Of a DNA stretch of 15,577 nucleotides, positions 1-5,312 are shown piece by piece (the first letter of the stretch is position 1; each line of letters opens with the position of its first letter). The stretch is taken from positions 1 to 15,577 of the forward strand of contig CAZDXQ010000068.1 of the NCBI GenBank assembly GCA_964509545.1, in the 5' to 3' direction. The DNA is from JADJWR01 sp964509545 (lineage in GTDB: Bacteria; Pseudomonadota; Gammaproteobacteria; Burkholderiales; Burkholderiaceae_F). The position numbers and the translations under genes are program-made. The notes beneath the pieces were generated by a model that was not told where the DNA came from, did not search any database, and saw nothing but the letters and a program-made list of their open reading frames with translations.

Positions 1-116
1 GTGATGATCAGCATGATCAGCAGCACCAGCATCACGTCGATCAGCGGCGTGGTGTTGATGTCGACCATCACGTCGGGTTCCTGCGAACCGCCGCCCGTAC
101 CCACGTTCATTCCCAT
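1..116 (-). CDS. exbD2: ExbD-family energy transducer, second copy (5' part only)
   Basis: Only the first 38 codons lie in the window; the rest runs off its left edge. The start ATG (114-116) follows a GGGAGG ribosome site about six bases upstream on the minus strand. The visible protein has a short Gly-rich cytoplasmic tail and then the ExbD signature NTTPLIDVML leading into the single N-terminal membrane helix. Asp27 in that motif corresponds to the membrane Asp required for proton-driven work in ExbD/TolR proteins. It is the last gene of a tonB-exbB-exbD-exbD cluster, 66 bases behind the first exbD. ExbD works with ExbB in the inner membrane to energise TonB. A TolR role is possible, but the exbB/tonB neighbours argue for ExbD. 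Tandem exbD copies are known in Xanthomonas and some betaproteobacteria; the division of labour here is unknown. Confidence 0.88.
   Translation of the reverse strand, partial: MGMNVGTGGGSQEPDVMVDINTTPLIDVMLVLLIMLII
13..59. repeat. Direct repeat copy 1 within exbD2 (paralog repeat)
   Basis: This 47-base stretch matches 520-566 inside exbD1 at 46 of 47 positions; the only difference is T41 versus C548. It encodes the NTTPL-D-VMLVLLI segment and start of the membrane helix. The flanking DNA of the two genes is much less alike. Confidence 0.9.
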
Positions 117-141
117 TGCGCCCTCCCGTGTCGTCGCGGCC

Positions 142-164
142 GGCGGCGCTCGTGGCGCCCCGCC
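142..164 (-). other. Intercistronic inverted repeat between exbD1 and exbD2
   Basis: GGCGC (145-149) and GCGCC (155-159) form a 5-bp stem with a 5-base loop. Outer GGC/GCC bases can extend it across a small bulge. It sits between the exbD1 stop (183-185) and the exbD2 start. There is no T-tract, so it is not an intrinsic terminator; it could affect mRNA stability or relative expression, which is inference. Confidence 0.3.
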
Positions 165-182
165 GTCGACGCAACCACTGTG

Positions 183-617
183 CTACCGGCTGCCGACGTT
201 GCTCGGCGGCTCGGTGACGAAGCCCACTTTCTGGATGCCGGCGCGCTGGCAGGCAAAGACGACGCGTCCGACGAACTCGTAGCGCCCGGCCTGGTCGCCG
301 CGGATGTGCACTTCGGGCTGCGGCTGCCTGACGGCGACTTCCTTCAGCCGGTTGAACAGGTCGTCGTTGTCGCGGACCCGCTGCATGCCCCAGAACACGT
401 CGCCGTCCTTGTTGACGGAGATCTCGATGTTCTCGGGCGAGGTCTGGCGCGGAACATTCTTTTCCTGCGGCAACTGCATCGCGATCGACTGCGTGACCAC
501 CGGAATCGTGATCAGGAAGATGATCAGCAGCACCAGCATCACGTCGACCAGCGGCGTGGTGTTGATCGCCGAGATCGCTTCGTCCTCGGCTTCGGCGGGG
601 CCGACGGCCATGCCCAT
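183..617 (-). CDS. exbD1: ExbD biopolymer transport protein (first copy)
   Basis: A 144-residue protein of normal ExbD length. The chosen ATG (615-617) has a GGAGGA ribosome site about six bases upstream and starts the family-like N-terminus; the longer open frame upstream overlaps exbB and is not ExbD-like. Residues 1-23 are the cytoplasmic tail, ending in NTTPLVD with Asp25 matching the essential membrane Asp of E. coli ExbD. Residues 24-43 form the single inner-membrane helix, and residues 45-144 the periplasmic domain. ExbD and ExbB form the proton-driven complex that energises TonB for uptake through outer-membrane receptors. The gene lies 20 bases behind exbB and shares a near-identical 47-base segment with exbD2. 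TolR is the main alternative, disfavoured by context. Confidence 0.93.
   Translation of the reverse strand: MGMAVGPAEAEDEAISAINTTPLVDVMLVLLIIFLITIPVVTQSIAMQLPQEKNVPRQTSPENIEISVNKDGDVFWGMQRVRDNDDLFNRLKEVAVRQPQPEVHIRGDQAGRYEFVGRVVFACQRAGIQKVGFVTEPPSNVGSR
520..566. repeat. Direct repeat copy 2 within exbD1 (paralog repeat)
   Basis: Partner of the repeat at 13-59, with one mismatch in 47 bases, coding for the same proton-path segment of the ExbD membrane helix. Such near-identity between adjacent paralogs may reflect gene conversion or a recent duplication followed by divergence elsewhere. Confidence 0.9.
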
Positions 618-637
618 GGCGGTCCTCCGGCCGGCGC

Positions 638-1540
638 TCAGCGGCCGCGGGCGGCGCTGGCGGCGGCGGCTTCGCCGCTCTTGCCGAGCAGCACCGCGTG
701 CACGTCGGCGCCGAAGGCGCGCACCGTTTCCATCAGCACCTTGTTGCGGCGGACCAGCCAGTTGTAGCCCATCACCGCCGGCACCGCCACCGCCAGGCCG
801 ATCGCCGTCATGATCAGCGCCTCGCCGACCGGGCCGGCCACCTTGTCGATCGAGGCCTGGCCGGCGATGCCGATCGCGGTCAGGGCGTGATAAATGCCCC
901 ACACCGTGCCGAACAGCCCCACGAACGGGGCGGTGGAGCCGACGGTGGCGAGGAAAGCCAGGCCGTCCTGCAGCCGGTTGTTGACGTTTTCAACCGACCG
1001 CTGCACCGACATGGTGACCCACGTGTTCAGGTCGATCTTCTCGGTCATCGTGCCTTCGTGGTGCTCGTTGGCCTCGATGCCGGTCTCGGCAATGTAGCGA
1101 TAGGCGCTGGTGGACTTCAGCTTGGCGGCGCCCTCCTTCAGCGAGTTCGCCTTCCAGAAGCCGGCGCCCATCGCGCGGCCCTCGCGGCCGAGCTTGGACT
1201 GCTCCCACAACTTGACGAAGATGATGTACCAGCTGCCCATCGACATGATCACCAGGATGATCAGCGTGCCTTTCGATACCCAGTCGCCCTGGCGCCACAG
1301 CGCTTCGAGGCCGTAGGGGTTCTCGATCACCTCCTTGGTCACGGTCGGCGTGACGGGGGCGGGCGCGGCCGCCGGGGCCGCGGTTGCTGCCGGGGCCGCA
1401 GTCGCTGCCGGCGCGGCCGACTCCGCGCCCGGCGACTTGGTTGCATCCTGCTGCGCGCCAGCCGGAATCGGAGCGAGGAAGCCGACGGCGGCGAGCATCA
1501 CTGCGAGGCACGCCGCCTGGCGGCGGATAACGGAAATCAT
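638..1540 (-). CDS. exbB: ExbB proton-channel subunit of the TonB system, with signal peptide and Ala/Pro-rich leader
   Basis: A 300-residue MotA/TolQ/ExbB-family protein. Residues 1-29 look like a signal peptide ending near PAGA-QQ, followed by an Ala/Pro-rich periplasmic stretch (about 35-65), so this is the longer ExbB form common in betaproteobacteria and pseudomonads rather than the short E. coli type. Membrane helices lie at about 90-110, 193-215 and 237-260. The core segment LATVGSTAPFVGLFGTVWGI (197-216) is the family hallmark. Between helices 1 and 2 is the large cytoplasmic domain. The ATG at 1538-1540 has AAGGAG about eight bases upstream. ExbB pentamers surround ExbD and use proton motive force to drive TonB. 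It sits between tonB (91-base gap) and exbD1 (20-base gap), consistent with one operon. TolQ is the alternative, unlikely next to tonB. Confidence 0.95.
   Translation of the reverse strand: MISVIRRQAACLAVMLAAVGFLAPIPAGAQQDATKSPGAESAAPAATAAPAATAAPAAAPAPVTPTVTKEVIENPYGLEALWRQGDWVSKGTLIILVIMSMGSWYIIFVKLWEQSKLGREGRAMGAGFWKANSLKEGAAKLKSTSAYRYIAETGIEANEHHEGTMTEKIDLNTWVTMSVQRSVENVNNRLQDGLAFLATVGSTAPFVGLFGTVWGIYHALTAIGIAGQASIDKVAGPVGEALIMTAIGLAVAVPAVMGYNWLVRRNKVLMETVRAFGADVHAVLLGKSGEAAAASAARGR
1374..1409. repeat. 18-bp tandem repeat coding for the Ala/Pro-rich leader of ExbB
   Basis: Two adjacent 18-base units (1374-1391 and 1392-1409) differ at two positions and are followed by a degenerate partial unit. 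They encode the repeated TAAPAA segment around residues 44-56 of ExbB. The array is in frame, so unit gain or loss would change only the linker length after the signal peptide. Confidence 0.7.
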
Positions 1541-1631
1541 CGGAAGCTCTCCTTGTGGGACGTATGGTTTAACGGATCGCGCTCATGGGCGCGGGTGTGT
1601 GCGAAAGCCTCTTGAGCTGCCTCACGGAAAA

Positions 1632-2297
1632 TCAGCGGATCTTAAAACTCACCGGTGCCTGGACGCGGACATCCTGTCCCTGTCCCTGGCACTTCAGACC
1701 GGATTGGACCGCCGCGAGCGCGGGCCGATTGAAGACCCGGTTCGACGAAGACTTGATGTCGACGTTCTTGATCTGTCCGTCGCCGGCGACGGTGAACTCG
1801 ATCAGGACCTCGCCCTCGATACCGTCGAGCAGCGCTTCGCGCGGATAGGTGATCGACGACATCACCTGGACATAGTTCGGACAGACGACCCTCGCGCTGC
1901 GCGGCGCGGCTGGCGGTGGCGGCGGCGGTGGCGCGACTGCCACCGGCGGTGGCGGTGGCTGAATGACCGGAGCGACCGGAGCGGGCGGTGCTTCGCGCGT
2001 GATCGCGGTAATCGCCGGCGCGGGTGCCGGCGGCGCTGCGATGTTGATCTCCGGCGGCGGGATGAACGGTGGCGGTGGCGCCGCCAGCTTCGGTGGGGGT
2101 GGAACGACCTCCGGTGGTGGCGGCGGAGTCTTGACCTCTTCGATCACCTTGACCTCGATCGGGCCCTTGACGACCTCGACGACCTTGCGAGCAAGGCCGC
2201 TGACCAGTCCGTAGATGAGCAGGGCGTGAAACAGGATGACTCCGCCGAGTCCGACCAGATGCCTGGATGGATTGCGCTGGTGTCGCGCGTAATCCAT
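1632..2297 (-). CDS. tonB: TonB energy-transducing protein
   Basis: A 221-residue TonB of normal length and layout. A short cytoplasmic N-terminus is followed by one membrane helix (about 16-35) containing His24, corresponding to the conserved His of the TonB anchor. A long Pro-rich periplasmic spacer spans about 57-133. The C-terminal TonB domain (about 140-221) has YPREALLDGIEGEVLIEF and ends in VSFKIR. The start ATG (2295-2297) was chosen because GAGGAGG lies five bases upstream; a start nine codons further out lacks such a site. TonB spans the periplasm and transmits ExbB/ExbD energy to siderophore, heme or cobalamin receptors. It is the first gene of tonB-exbB-exbD-exbD. I see no clear Fur box upstream. 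Two Cys (139 and 203) in the C-terminal domain may pair. Confidence 0.95.
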   Translation of the reverse strand: MDYARHQRNPSRHLVGLGGVILFHALLIYGLVSGLARKVVEVVKGPIEVKVIEEVKTPPPPPEVVPPPPKLAAPPPPFIPPPEINIAAPPAPAPAITAITREAPPAPVAPVIQPPPPPVAVAPPPPPPPAAPRSARVVCPNYVQVMSSITYPREALLDGIEGEVLIEFTVAGDGQIKNVDIKSSSNRVFNRPALAAVQSGLKCQGQGQDVRVQAPVSFKIR

Positions 2298-2302
2298 GGG
2301 CG

Positions 2303-2309
2303 CCTCCTC
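2303..2309 (-). promoter_or_regulatory. Ribosome binding site deciding the tonB start
   Basis: GAGGAGG on the minus strand, five bases before the ATG at 2295-2297, supports the inner start over the in-frame start nine codons upstream. Confidence 0.75.
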
Positions 2310-2325
2310 ATGGGCGGTTTGCAAA

Positions 2326-2335
2326 ACTCGCGAGT
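2326..2335. promoter_or_regulatory. Perfect 10-bp palindrome upstream of tonB
   Basis: ACTCGCGAGT lies 28-38 bases before the tonB start codon. It abuts a -10-like TACACT (2333-2338, minus strand), though no good -35 is seen at the right spacing. It could be a small operator. It does not resemble the AT-rich Fur consensus expected for an iron-responsive tonB. Palindromes of this length also arise by chance. Confidence 0.25.
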
Positions 2336-2421
2336 GTAGCTAGGTCGCCGCCCCGTTGCACGAGGGGCGCCTGCCTGCGCTGCCGCGTTGCAGCGACGAT
2401 CAGGTCAAGGACGCTGTGGGA

Positions 2422-2459
2422 GTCAGGTTGACGGCGATGGCATCGCCGCAGCGCCTGAC
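2422..2459 (-). other. Two-tier inverted repeat between the hypothetical gene and tonB
   Basis: Inner arms CGGCGATG (2432-2439) and CATCGCCG (2441-2448) are perfect 8-base complements around one central base. Outer arms GTCAGG (2422-2427) and CCTGAC (2454-2459) are also perfect. It begins about 22 bases after the stop of the upstream minus-strand gene. As RNA it could form a long interrupted hairpin and may end or stabilise that transcript, but no T-tract follows, so an intrinsic terminator is not proven. The nearly loopless inner repeat could instead be a protein-binding site. Confidence 0.4.
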
Positions 2460-2481
2460 AGAGGGCCGAAATCCTTGGGAC

Positions 2482-2841
2482 CTAACCGCGCGAGCGGTTG
2501 ATGATCTCGTCCCAGACGGTCTGGCTGGTGGGAAAGACGACCGATTCGTAATGATTCTTCAGCGCCGCCAGTTCGATGGCGACGCGTTCCGGGAAGCCGT
2601 GCCGATCGCCGCGACGATCCAGAAGCAGGTCTTCCAGGTAGCGGCGGCACTGCACCGGATCCTTCCAGCATGCCGCCAGCTTGTTGGCGATGCGCGGAAA
2701 CCGCGATGCCGTCTCGTTCGGGCGGACATGCTGGGGCAGTTCCGCCATCCACTGGATCGCGGCGGTGCCGATCGGTTCGCGAGTCTGCGCCTCGCGCGAT
2801 TCGGAGGAGGCGCCTGTTCCTGCTGCCTGTGCTTGTGCCAC
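2482..2841 (-). CDS. Conserved small protein of unknown function
   Basis: The C-terminal part, with segments PRIANKLAACW, YLEDLLLDRRGDRHGFP and VAIELAALKNHYE, resembles a small uncharacterised protein family I recall from beta- and gammaproteobacteria; no function is known to me. From the chosen GTG (2839-2841) it is 119 residues. The first 35 or so are Ala/Gln/Glu-rich and probably disordered, and the remaining 80-odd look like a compact, mainly helical, charged fold. No signal peptide, membrane segment or metal-binding cluster is evident, so it is probably cytoplasmic. The GTG has GGGAG eight bases upstream and a weak promoter-like pair before that. A GTG at 2950-2952 and an ATG at 2746-2748 in the same frame are alternatives; the family domain starts close to the latter. 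It lies between ruvB and tonB with gaps on both sides, so its transcription unit is unclear. Confidence 0.75.
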   Translation of the reverse strand: MAQAQAAGTGASSESREAQTREPIGTAAIQWMAELPQHVRPNETASRFPRIANKLAACWKDPVQCRRYLEDLLLDRRGDRHGFPERVAIELAALKNHYESVVFPTSQTVWDEIINRSRG

Positions 2842-2849
2842 GGCCTTTT

Positions 2850-2854
2850 CTCCC
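2850..2854 (-). promoter_or_regulatory. Ribosome binding site favouring the GTG start of the hypothetical gene
   Basis: GGGAG on the minus strand, eight bases before the GTG at 2839-2841. I did not see a comparable site before the alternative starts at 2952 or 2748. Confidence 0.4.
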
Positions 2855-2875
2855 GACGCCACACTGCTAGGGCGA

Positions 2876-2904
2876 ATCGTGGCCGATCCGCCGCCTGACG
2901 GCAA
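2876..2904 (-). promoter_or_regulatory. Possible promoter for the hypothetical gene
   Basis: On the minus strand TTGCCG (2899-2904) and CACGAT (2876-2881) are separated by exactly 17 bases. They match the sigma-70 boxes at four and three of six positions. The predicted RNA start would leave a leader of roughly 30 bases before the GTG. The match is weak. Confidence 0.25.
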
Positions 2905-3012
2905 GACGGTACGCAAAGCCACCGACACCCCGCGGATCAGCGGCCGACGCACAGCGCTGAACGGCCGGCACCGAACCGGCGCGGTCTTGGTCGTTTCGAC
3001 TGCATTCGGTGG

Positions 3013-4041
3013 TCAAAACAGCTCTTCCGTGCCGCCCTTAGGCGCAATGCGTCCGAAGTGTGCGTAGGCCAGTGGCGCAGCGATACGCCCTCTTGGTGTG
3101 CGCTGCAGCAGTCCCTGCTGGATGAGGAACGGTTCGACGACGTCTTCGAGGGTATCGCGCTCCTCGCCGATCGCGGCGGCGAGGTTGTCGATACCGACCG
3201 GGCCGCCGCTGAAGCGGTCGATCACAGCGGCGAGCAGTTTGCGGTCCATCACGTCCAGGCCGCGGCTGTCGACCTCCAGCATGGCCAGCGCGCTGTCGGC
3301 CACGGCCCGGTCGATCGTGCCGCCCTCGCGCACCTCGGCGTAATCGCGCACGCGGCGCAGCAGGCGGTTGGCGATCCGCGGCGTGCCGCGCGAGCGACGG
3401 GCGATCTCACGCGCGCCGTCAACATCGAGGCGGGCGTTGAGCAGCCGCGCCGAGCGGGTCACGATCGCCGCCAGTTCGTCTTCGGTATAGAACTCCAGCC
3501 GGGCAACGATGCCGAAACGGTCACGCAGCGGATTGGTCAGCATGCCGGCGCGTGTGGTGGCGCCGACCAGGGTGAAGGCCGGCAGGTCGATCTTGATCGA
3601 GCGCGCCGCCGGCCCCTCGCCGATCATGATGTCGATCTGGAAATCCTCGAGCGCCGGATAGAGGATCTCCTCGACCACCGGGCTCAAGCGGTGGATTTCG
3701 TCGATGAACAGGACATCGTGCTTCTCCAGGTTGGTGAGCAGCGCGGCGAGATCACCTGGCCGCTCGAGCACCGGGCCACTGGTGGCGCGCAGGTTCACGC
3801 CCATTTCGGCGGCCACGATGTGCGCCAGCGTCGTCTTGCCCAGCCCCGGCGGCCCGAACAGCAGCAGGTGATCGAGCGCCTCGCCGCGGTTGCGCGCGGC
3901 GGTGACGAAGATCTCCAGTTGCTCGCGGATCTTCGCCTGGCCGACGTACTCGGCGAGCCGCTGCGGCCGCAGCGCGCGCTCGACCGACTCCTCGTTGGGC
4001 GATGCGGAGTCGGTGGAGACCAGTCGCGTGGCGCTGCTCAT
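3013..4041 (-). CDS. ruvB: Holliday junction branch-migration ATPase RuvB
   Basis: A 342-residue RuvB of normal length. RuvB is a hexameric AAA+ motor that pumps DNA through the RuvA-bound Holliday junction during recombinational repair. Walker A is GPPGLGKT (63-70), Walker B is LFIDEIHRL (111-119), the sensor/arginine-finger region is GATTRAGMLTNPLRDRFG (160-177), and the C-terminal winged-helix domain runs from about 258 to the end, including RTPRGRIA. The ATG at 4039-4041 was chosen; the preceding TTG is in frame but less likely. The start lies 10 bases after the ruvA stop, so ruvC, ruvA and ruvB are probably co-transcribed. The ribosome site before it is weak, which fits translational coupling to ruvA. 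Confidence 0.98.
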   Translation of the reverse strand: MSSATRLVSTDSASPNEESVERALRPQRLAEYVGQAKIREQLEIFVTAARNRGEALDHLLLFGPPGLGKTTLAHIVAAEMGVNLRATSGPVLERPGDLAALLTNLEKHDVLFIDEIHRLSPVVEEILYPALEDFQIDIMIGEGPAARSIKIDLPAFTLVGATTRAGMLTNPLRDRFGIVARLEFYTEDELAAIVTRSARLLNARLDVDGAREIARRSRGTPRIANRLLRRVRDYAEVREGGTIDRAVADSALAMLEVDSRGLDVMDRKLLAAVIDRFSGGPVGIDNLAAAIGEERDTLEDVVEPFLIQQGLLQRTPRGRIAAPLAYAHFGRIAPKGGTEELF

Positions 4042-4051
4042 CAAGGCCCGC

Positions 4052-4633
4052 TCAGGTTCTCGCCAGCGCCTTCAGCGCCAGGCGGATGCCGTCGGCGACG
4101 CTCGCGCCCGCCGGCAGCGGCCGAACGGCAGCGGCGGCCTCGCGCTCGGAGTAACCCAGCGCCAGCAGCGCGCGCAGGATGTCGGTGCTTTCGGTGGCAG
4201 GCGCCGCGGCGCCGCCGACGCCTTCCAGTGCTGCGCCGAGCTTGCCCTTCAGTTCGAGCAGCAGCCGCTCGGCAGTCTTCTTGCCGATCCCGGGGATCTT
4301 CGTCAGCCGTCCGCTTTCCTGCAGCGTCACCGCCTGCGCCAGTTCGCCCACGCTCATGCCCGACAGGACGGCCAGCGCCGTGCGGCTGCCGACCCCGGAG
4401 ATGCGGATCAGTTCGCGAAACGCCTGCCTTTCGCTGGCGGTGAGGAAGCCGTACAAGTGGTGCGCGTCCTCTCTGATCGTCAGGTGGGTGAGCAGCGTGA
4501 CCTTCTGGCCGACCGCGGGCAGGTTGTAGAACGTGCTCATCGGCACGTCGATCTCGTAGCCGACCCCGCCGGCATCGACCAGCACTTCTGGAGGGTTCTT
4601 TTCCAGCAGCGTGCCGGCGATGCGGCCGATCAC
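4052..4633 (-). CDS. ruvA: Holliday junction DNA-binding protein RuvA
   Basis: A 193-residue RuvA beginning with GTG, as shown by the family N-terminus (M/V)IGRIAGTLLEK. RuvA tetramers bind the four-way junction and load RuvB. Residues 1-62 form the OB-fold domain. Two helix-hairpin-helix motifs lie at about 72-91 (ISGVGSRTALAVLSG) and 107-126 (RLTKIPGIGKKTAERLLLEL). Domain III (about 147-193), which contacts RuvB, follows an Ala-rich linker. A longer open frame exists upstream but overlaps ruvC and is not RuvA-like. GAGGA lies seven bases before the GTG and contains the ruvC stop codon, so ruvA translation is probably coupled to ruvC. Confidence 0.97.
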   Translation of the reverse strand: MIGRIAGTLLEKNPPEVLVDAGGVGYEIDVPMSTFYNLPAVGQKVTLLTHLTIREDAHHLYGFLTASERQAFRELIRISGVGSRTALAVLSGMSVGELAQAVTLQESGRLTKIPGIGKKTAERLLLELKGKLGAALEGVGGAAAPATESTDILRALLALGYSEREAAAAVRPLPAGASVADGIRLALKALART

Positions 4634-4640
4634 GAGCGGG

Positions 4641-4645
4641 TCCTC
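4641..4645 (-). promoter_or_regulatory. Ribosome binding site of ruvA overlapping the ruvC stop
   Basis: GAGGA on the minus strand, seven bases before the ruvA GTG. The ruvC stop TGA (4644-4646) overlaps its first two bases. It supports the unusual GTG start. Confidence 0.7.
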
Positions 4646-5213
4646 AACCGACGAGGCGGGCGCCGCGGCTGCGCCACGCGTTGCGCGAACGGCGATTGCG
4701 CGCGGGCGCCGACAGCAGGATGCCGTGGGCCGCGAGCAGGCGGTCGGCATGCAGGTCGCACACGGCGCAGGCCAGGGCGTCGGCGGCATCGGCAAGCGGC
4801 AGTTCGCGCAGCCCGAGCAGCCGCTGCACCATCGATTGCACCTGCTTTTTGCTCGCCTTGCCGTAACCGACCACGGCCTGCTTGACCTGCAATGCAGTGT
4901 GTTCGCGCACCGTCAGTCCGGCGTCGACCGCGGCGCAGATGGCCGCGCCGCGCGCCTGGCCAAGCAGCAAAGTGGCCTGCGGGTTGACGTTGACGAAAAC
5001 CTTTTCGACGCTCGCCCGGCCGGGCCGCGTGGCATCGATCACGGCGCGCAATCCGGCGAGGATGGCGGCCAGCCGGTCGGGCAGTTCACCGGGCGGCACG
5101 CGGATGACGCCGGCATCGACGCAGGTCAGGCGACCGGCGACGGACTCGATCACGCCCCAGCCGGTGCGATTCAGGCCGGGATCGATGCCGAGGATGCGCG
5201 CGGATGTCACCAC
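4644..5213 (-). CDS. ruvC: Holliday junction resolvase RuvC
   Basis: A 189-residue RuvC endonuclease, which cuts Holliday junctions symmetrically as a dimer. The acidic residues of its RNase H-like active site are visible: Asp11 in ILGIDPG, Glu70 in ASVEKVF, and Asp142/Asp145 in ADAADALA. The ATLLLGQARGA segment and the basic YGKASKKQVQSMV segment are also typical. The C-terminal tail after about residue 170 is basic and slightly longer than usual. Two consecutive GTG codons (5211-5213 and 5208-5210) are possible starts. No Shine-Dalgarno sequence is seen, and a CAGAAT -10-like box lies so close that the transcript might be leaderless. It lies 99 bases behind purH and heads ruvC-ruvA-ruvB. 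Confidence 0.96.
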   Translation of the reverse strand: MVTSARILGIDPGLNRTGWGVIESVAGRLTCVDAGVIRVPPGELPDRLAAILAGLRAVIDATRPGRASVEKVFVNVNPQATLLLGQARGAAICAAVDAGLTVREHTALQVKQAVVGYGKASKKQVQSMVQRLLGLRELPLADAADALACAVCDLHADRLLAAHGILLSAPARNRRSRNAWRSRGARLVG

Positions 5214-5218
5214 GAAGC

Positions 5219-5224
5219 GATTCT
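5219..5224 (-). promoter_or_regulatory. Possible -10 box directly before ruvC
   Basis: CAGAAT on the minus strand ends five bases before the first GTG of ruvC. If used, RNA would start at about the first base of that GTG. No convincing -35 is seen 16-18 bases upstream, so this is weak. Confidence 0.25.
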
Positions 5225-5255
5225 GCCACGCGCTTGCGCGAACGCAGCCCGTGGC
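5225..5255 (-). other. Inverted repeat in the purH-ruvC gap
   Basis: GCCACG (5225-5230) and CGTGGC (5250-5255) are perfect complements enclosing 19 bases that contain a further GCG-TTCG-CGC mini-hairpin (minus-strand reading). It lies just before the putative ruvC -10 box. It could be a weak terminator or mRNA-processing structure for purH, or an operator. No T-tract follows. Confidence 0.35.
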
Positions 5256-5312
5256 GGCAACGAGCGACCTTTGAACTGCATGTGGCCACCGCCGGCGCGG
5301 CGCCGCGATCGC

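Noticed and set aside
2964..2980. GCCGG-CCGGC hairpin behind ruvB as an intrinsic terminator
   Set aside because: The stem is only five base pairs with a 7-base loop and no T-tract; such stems are common by chance in DNA this GC-rich.
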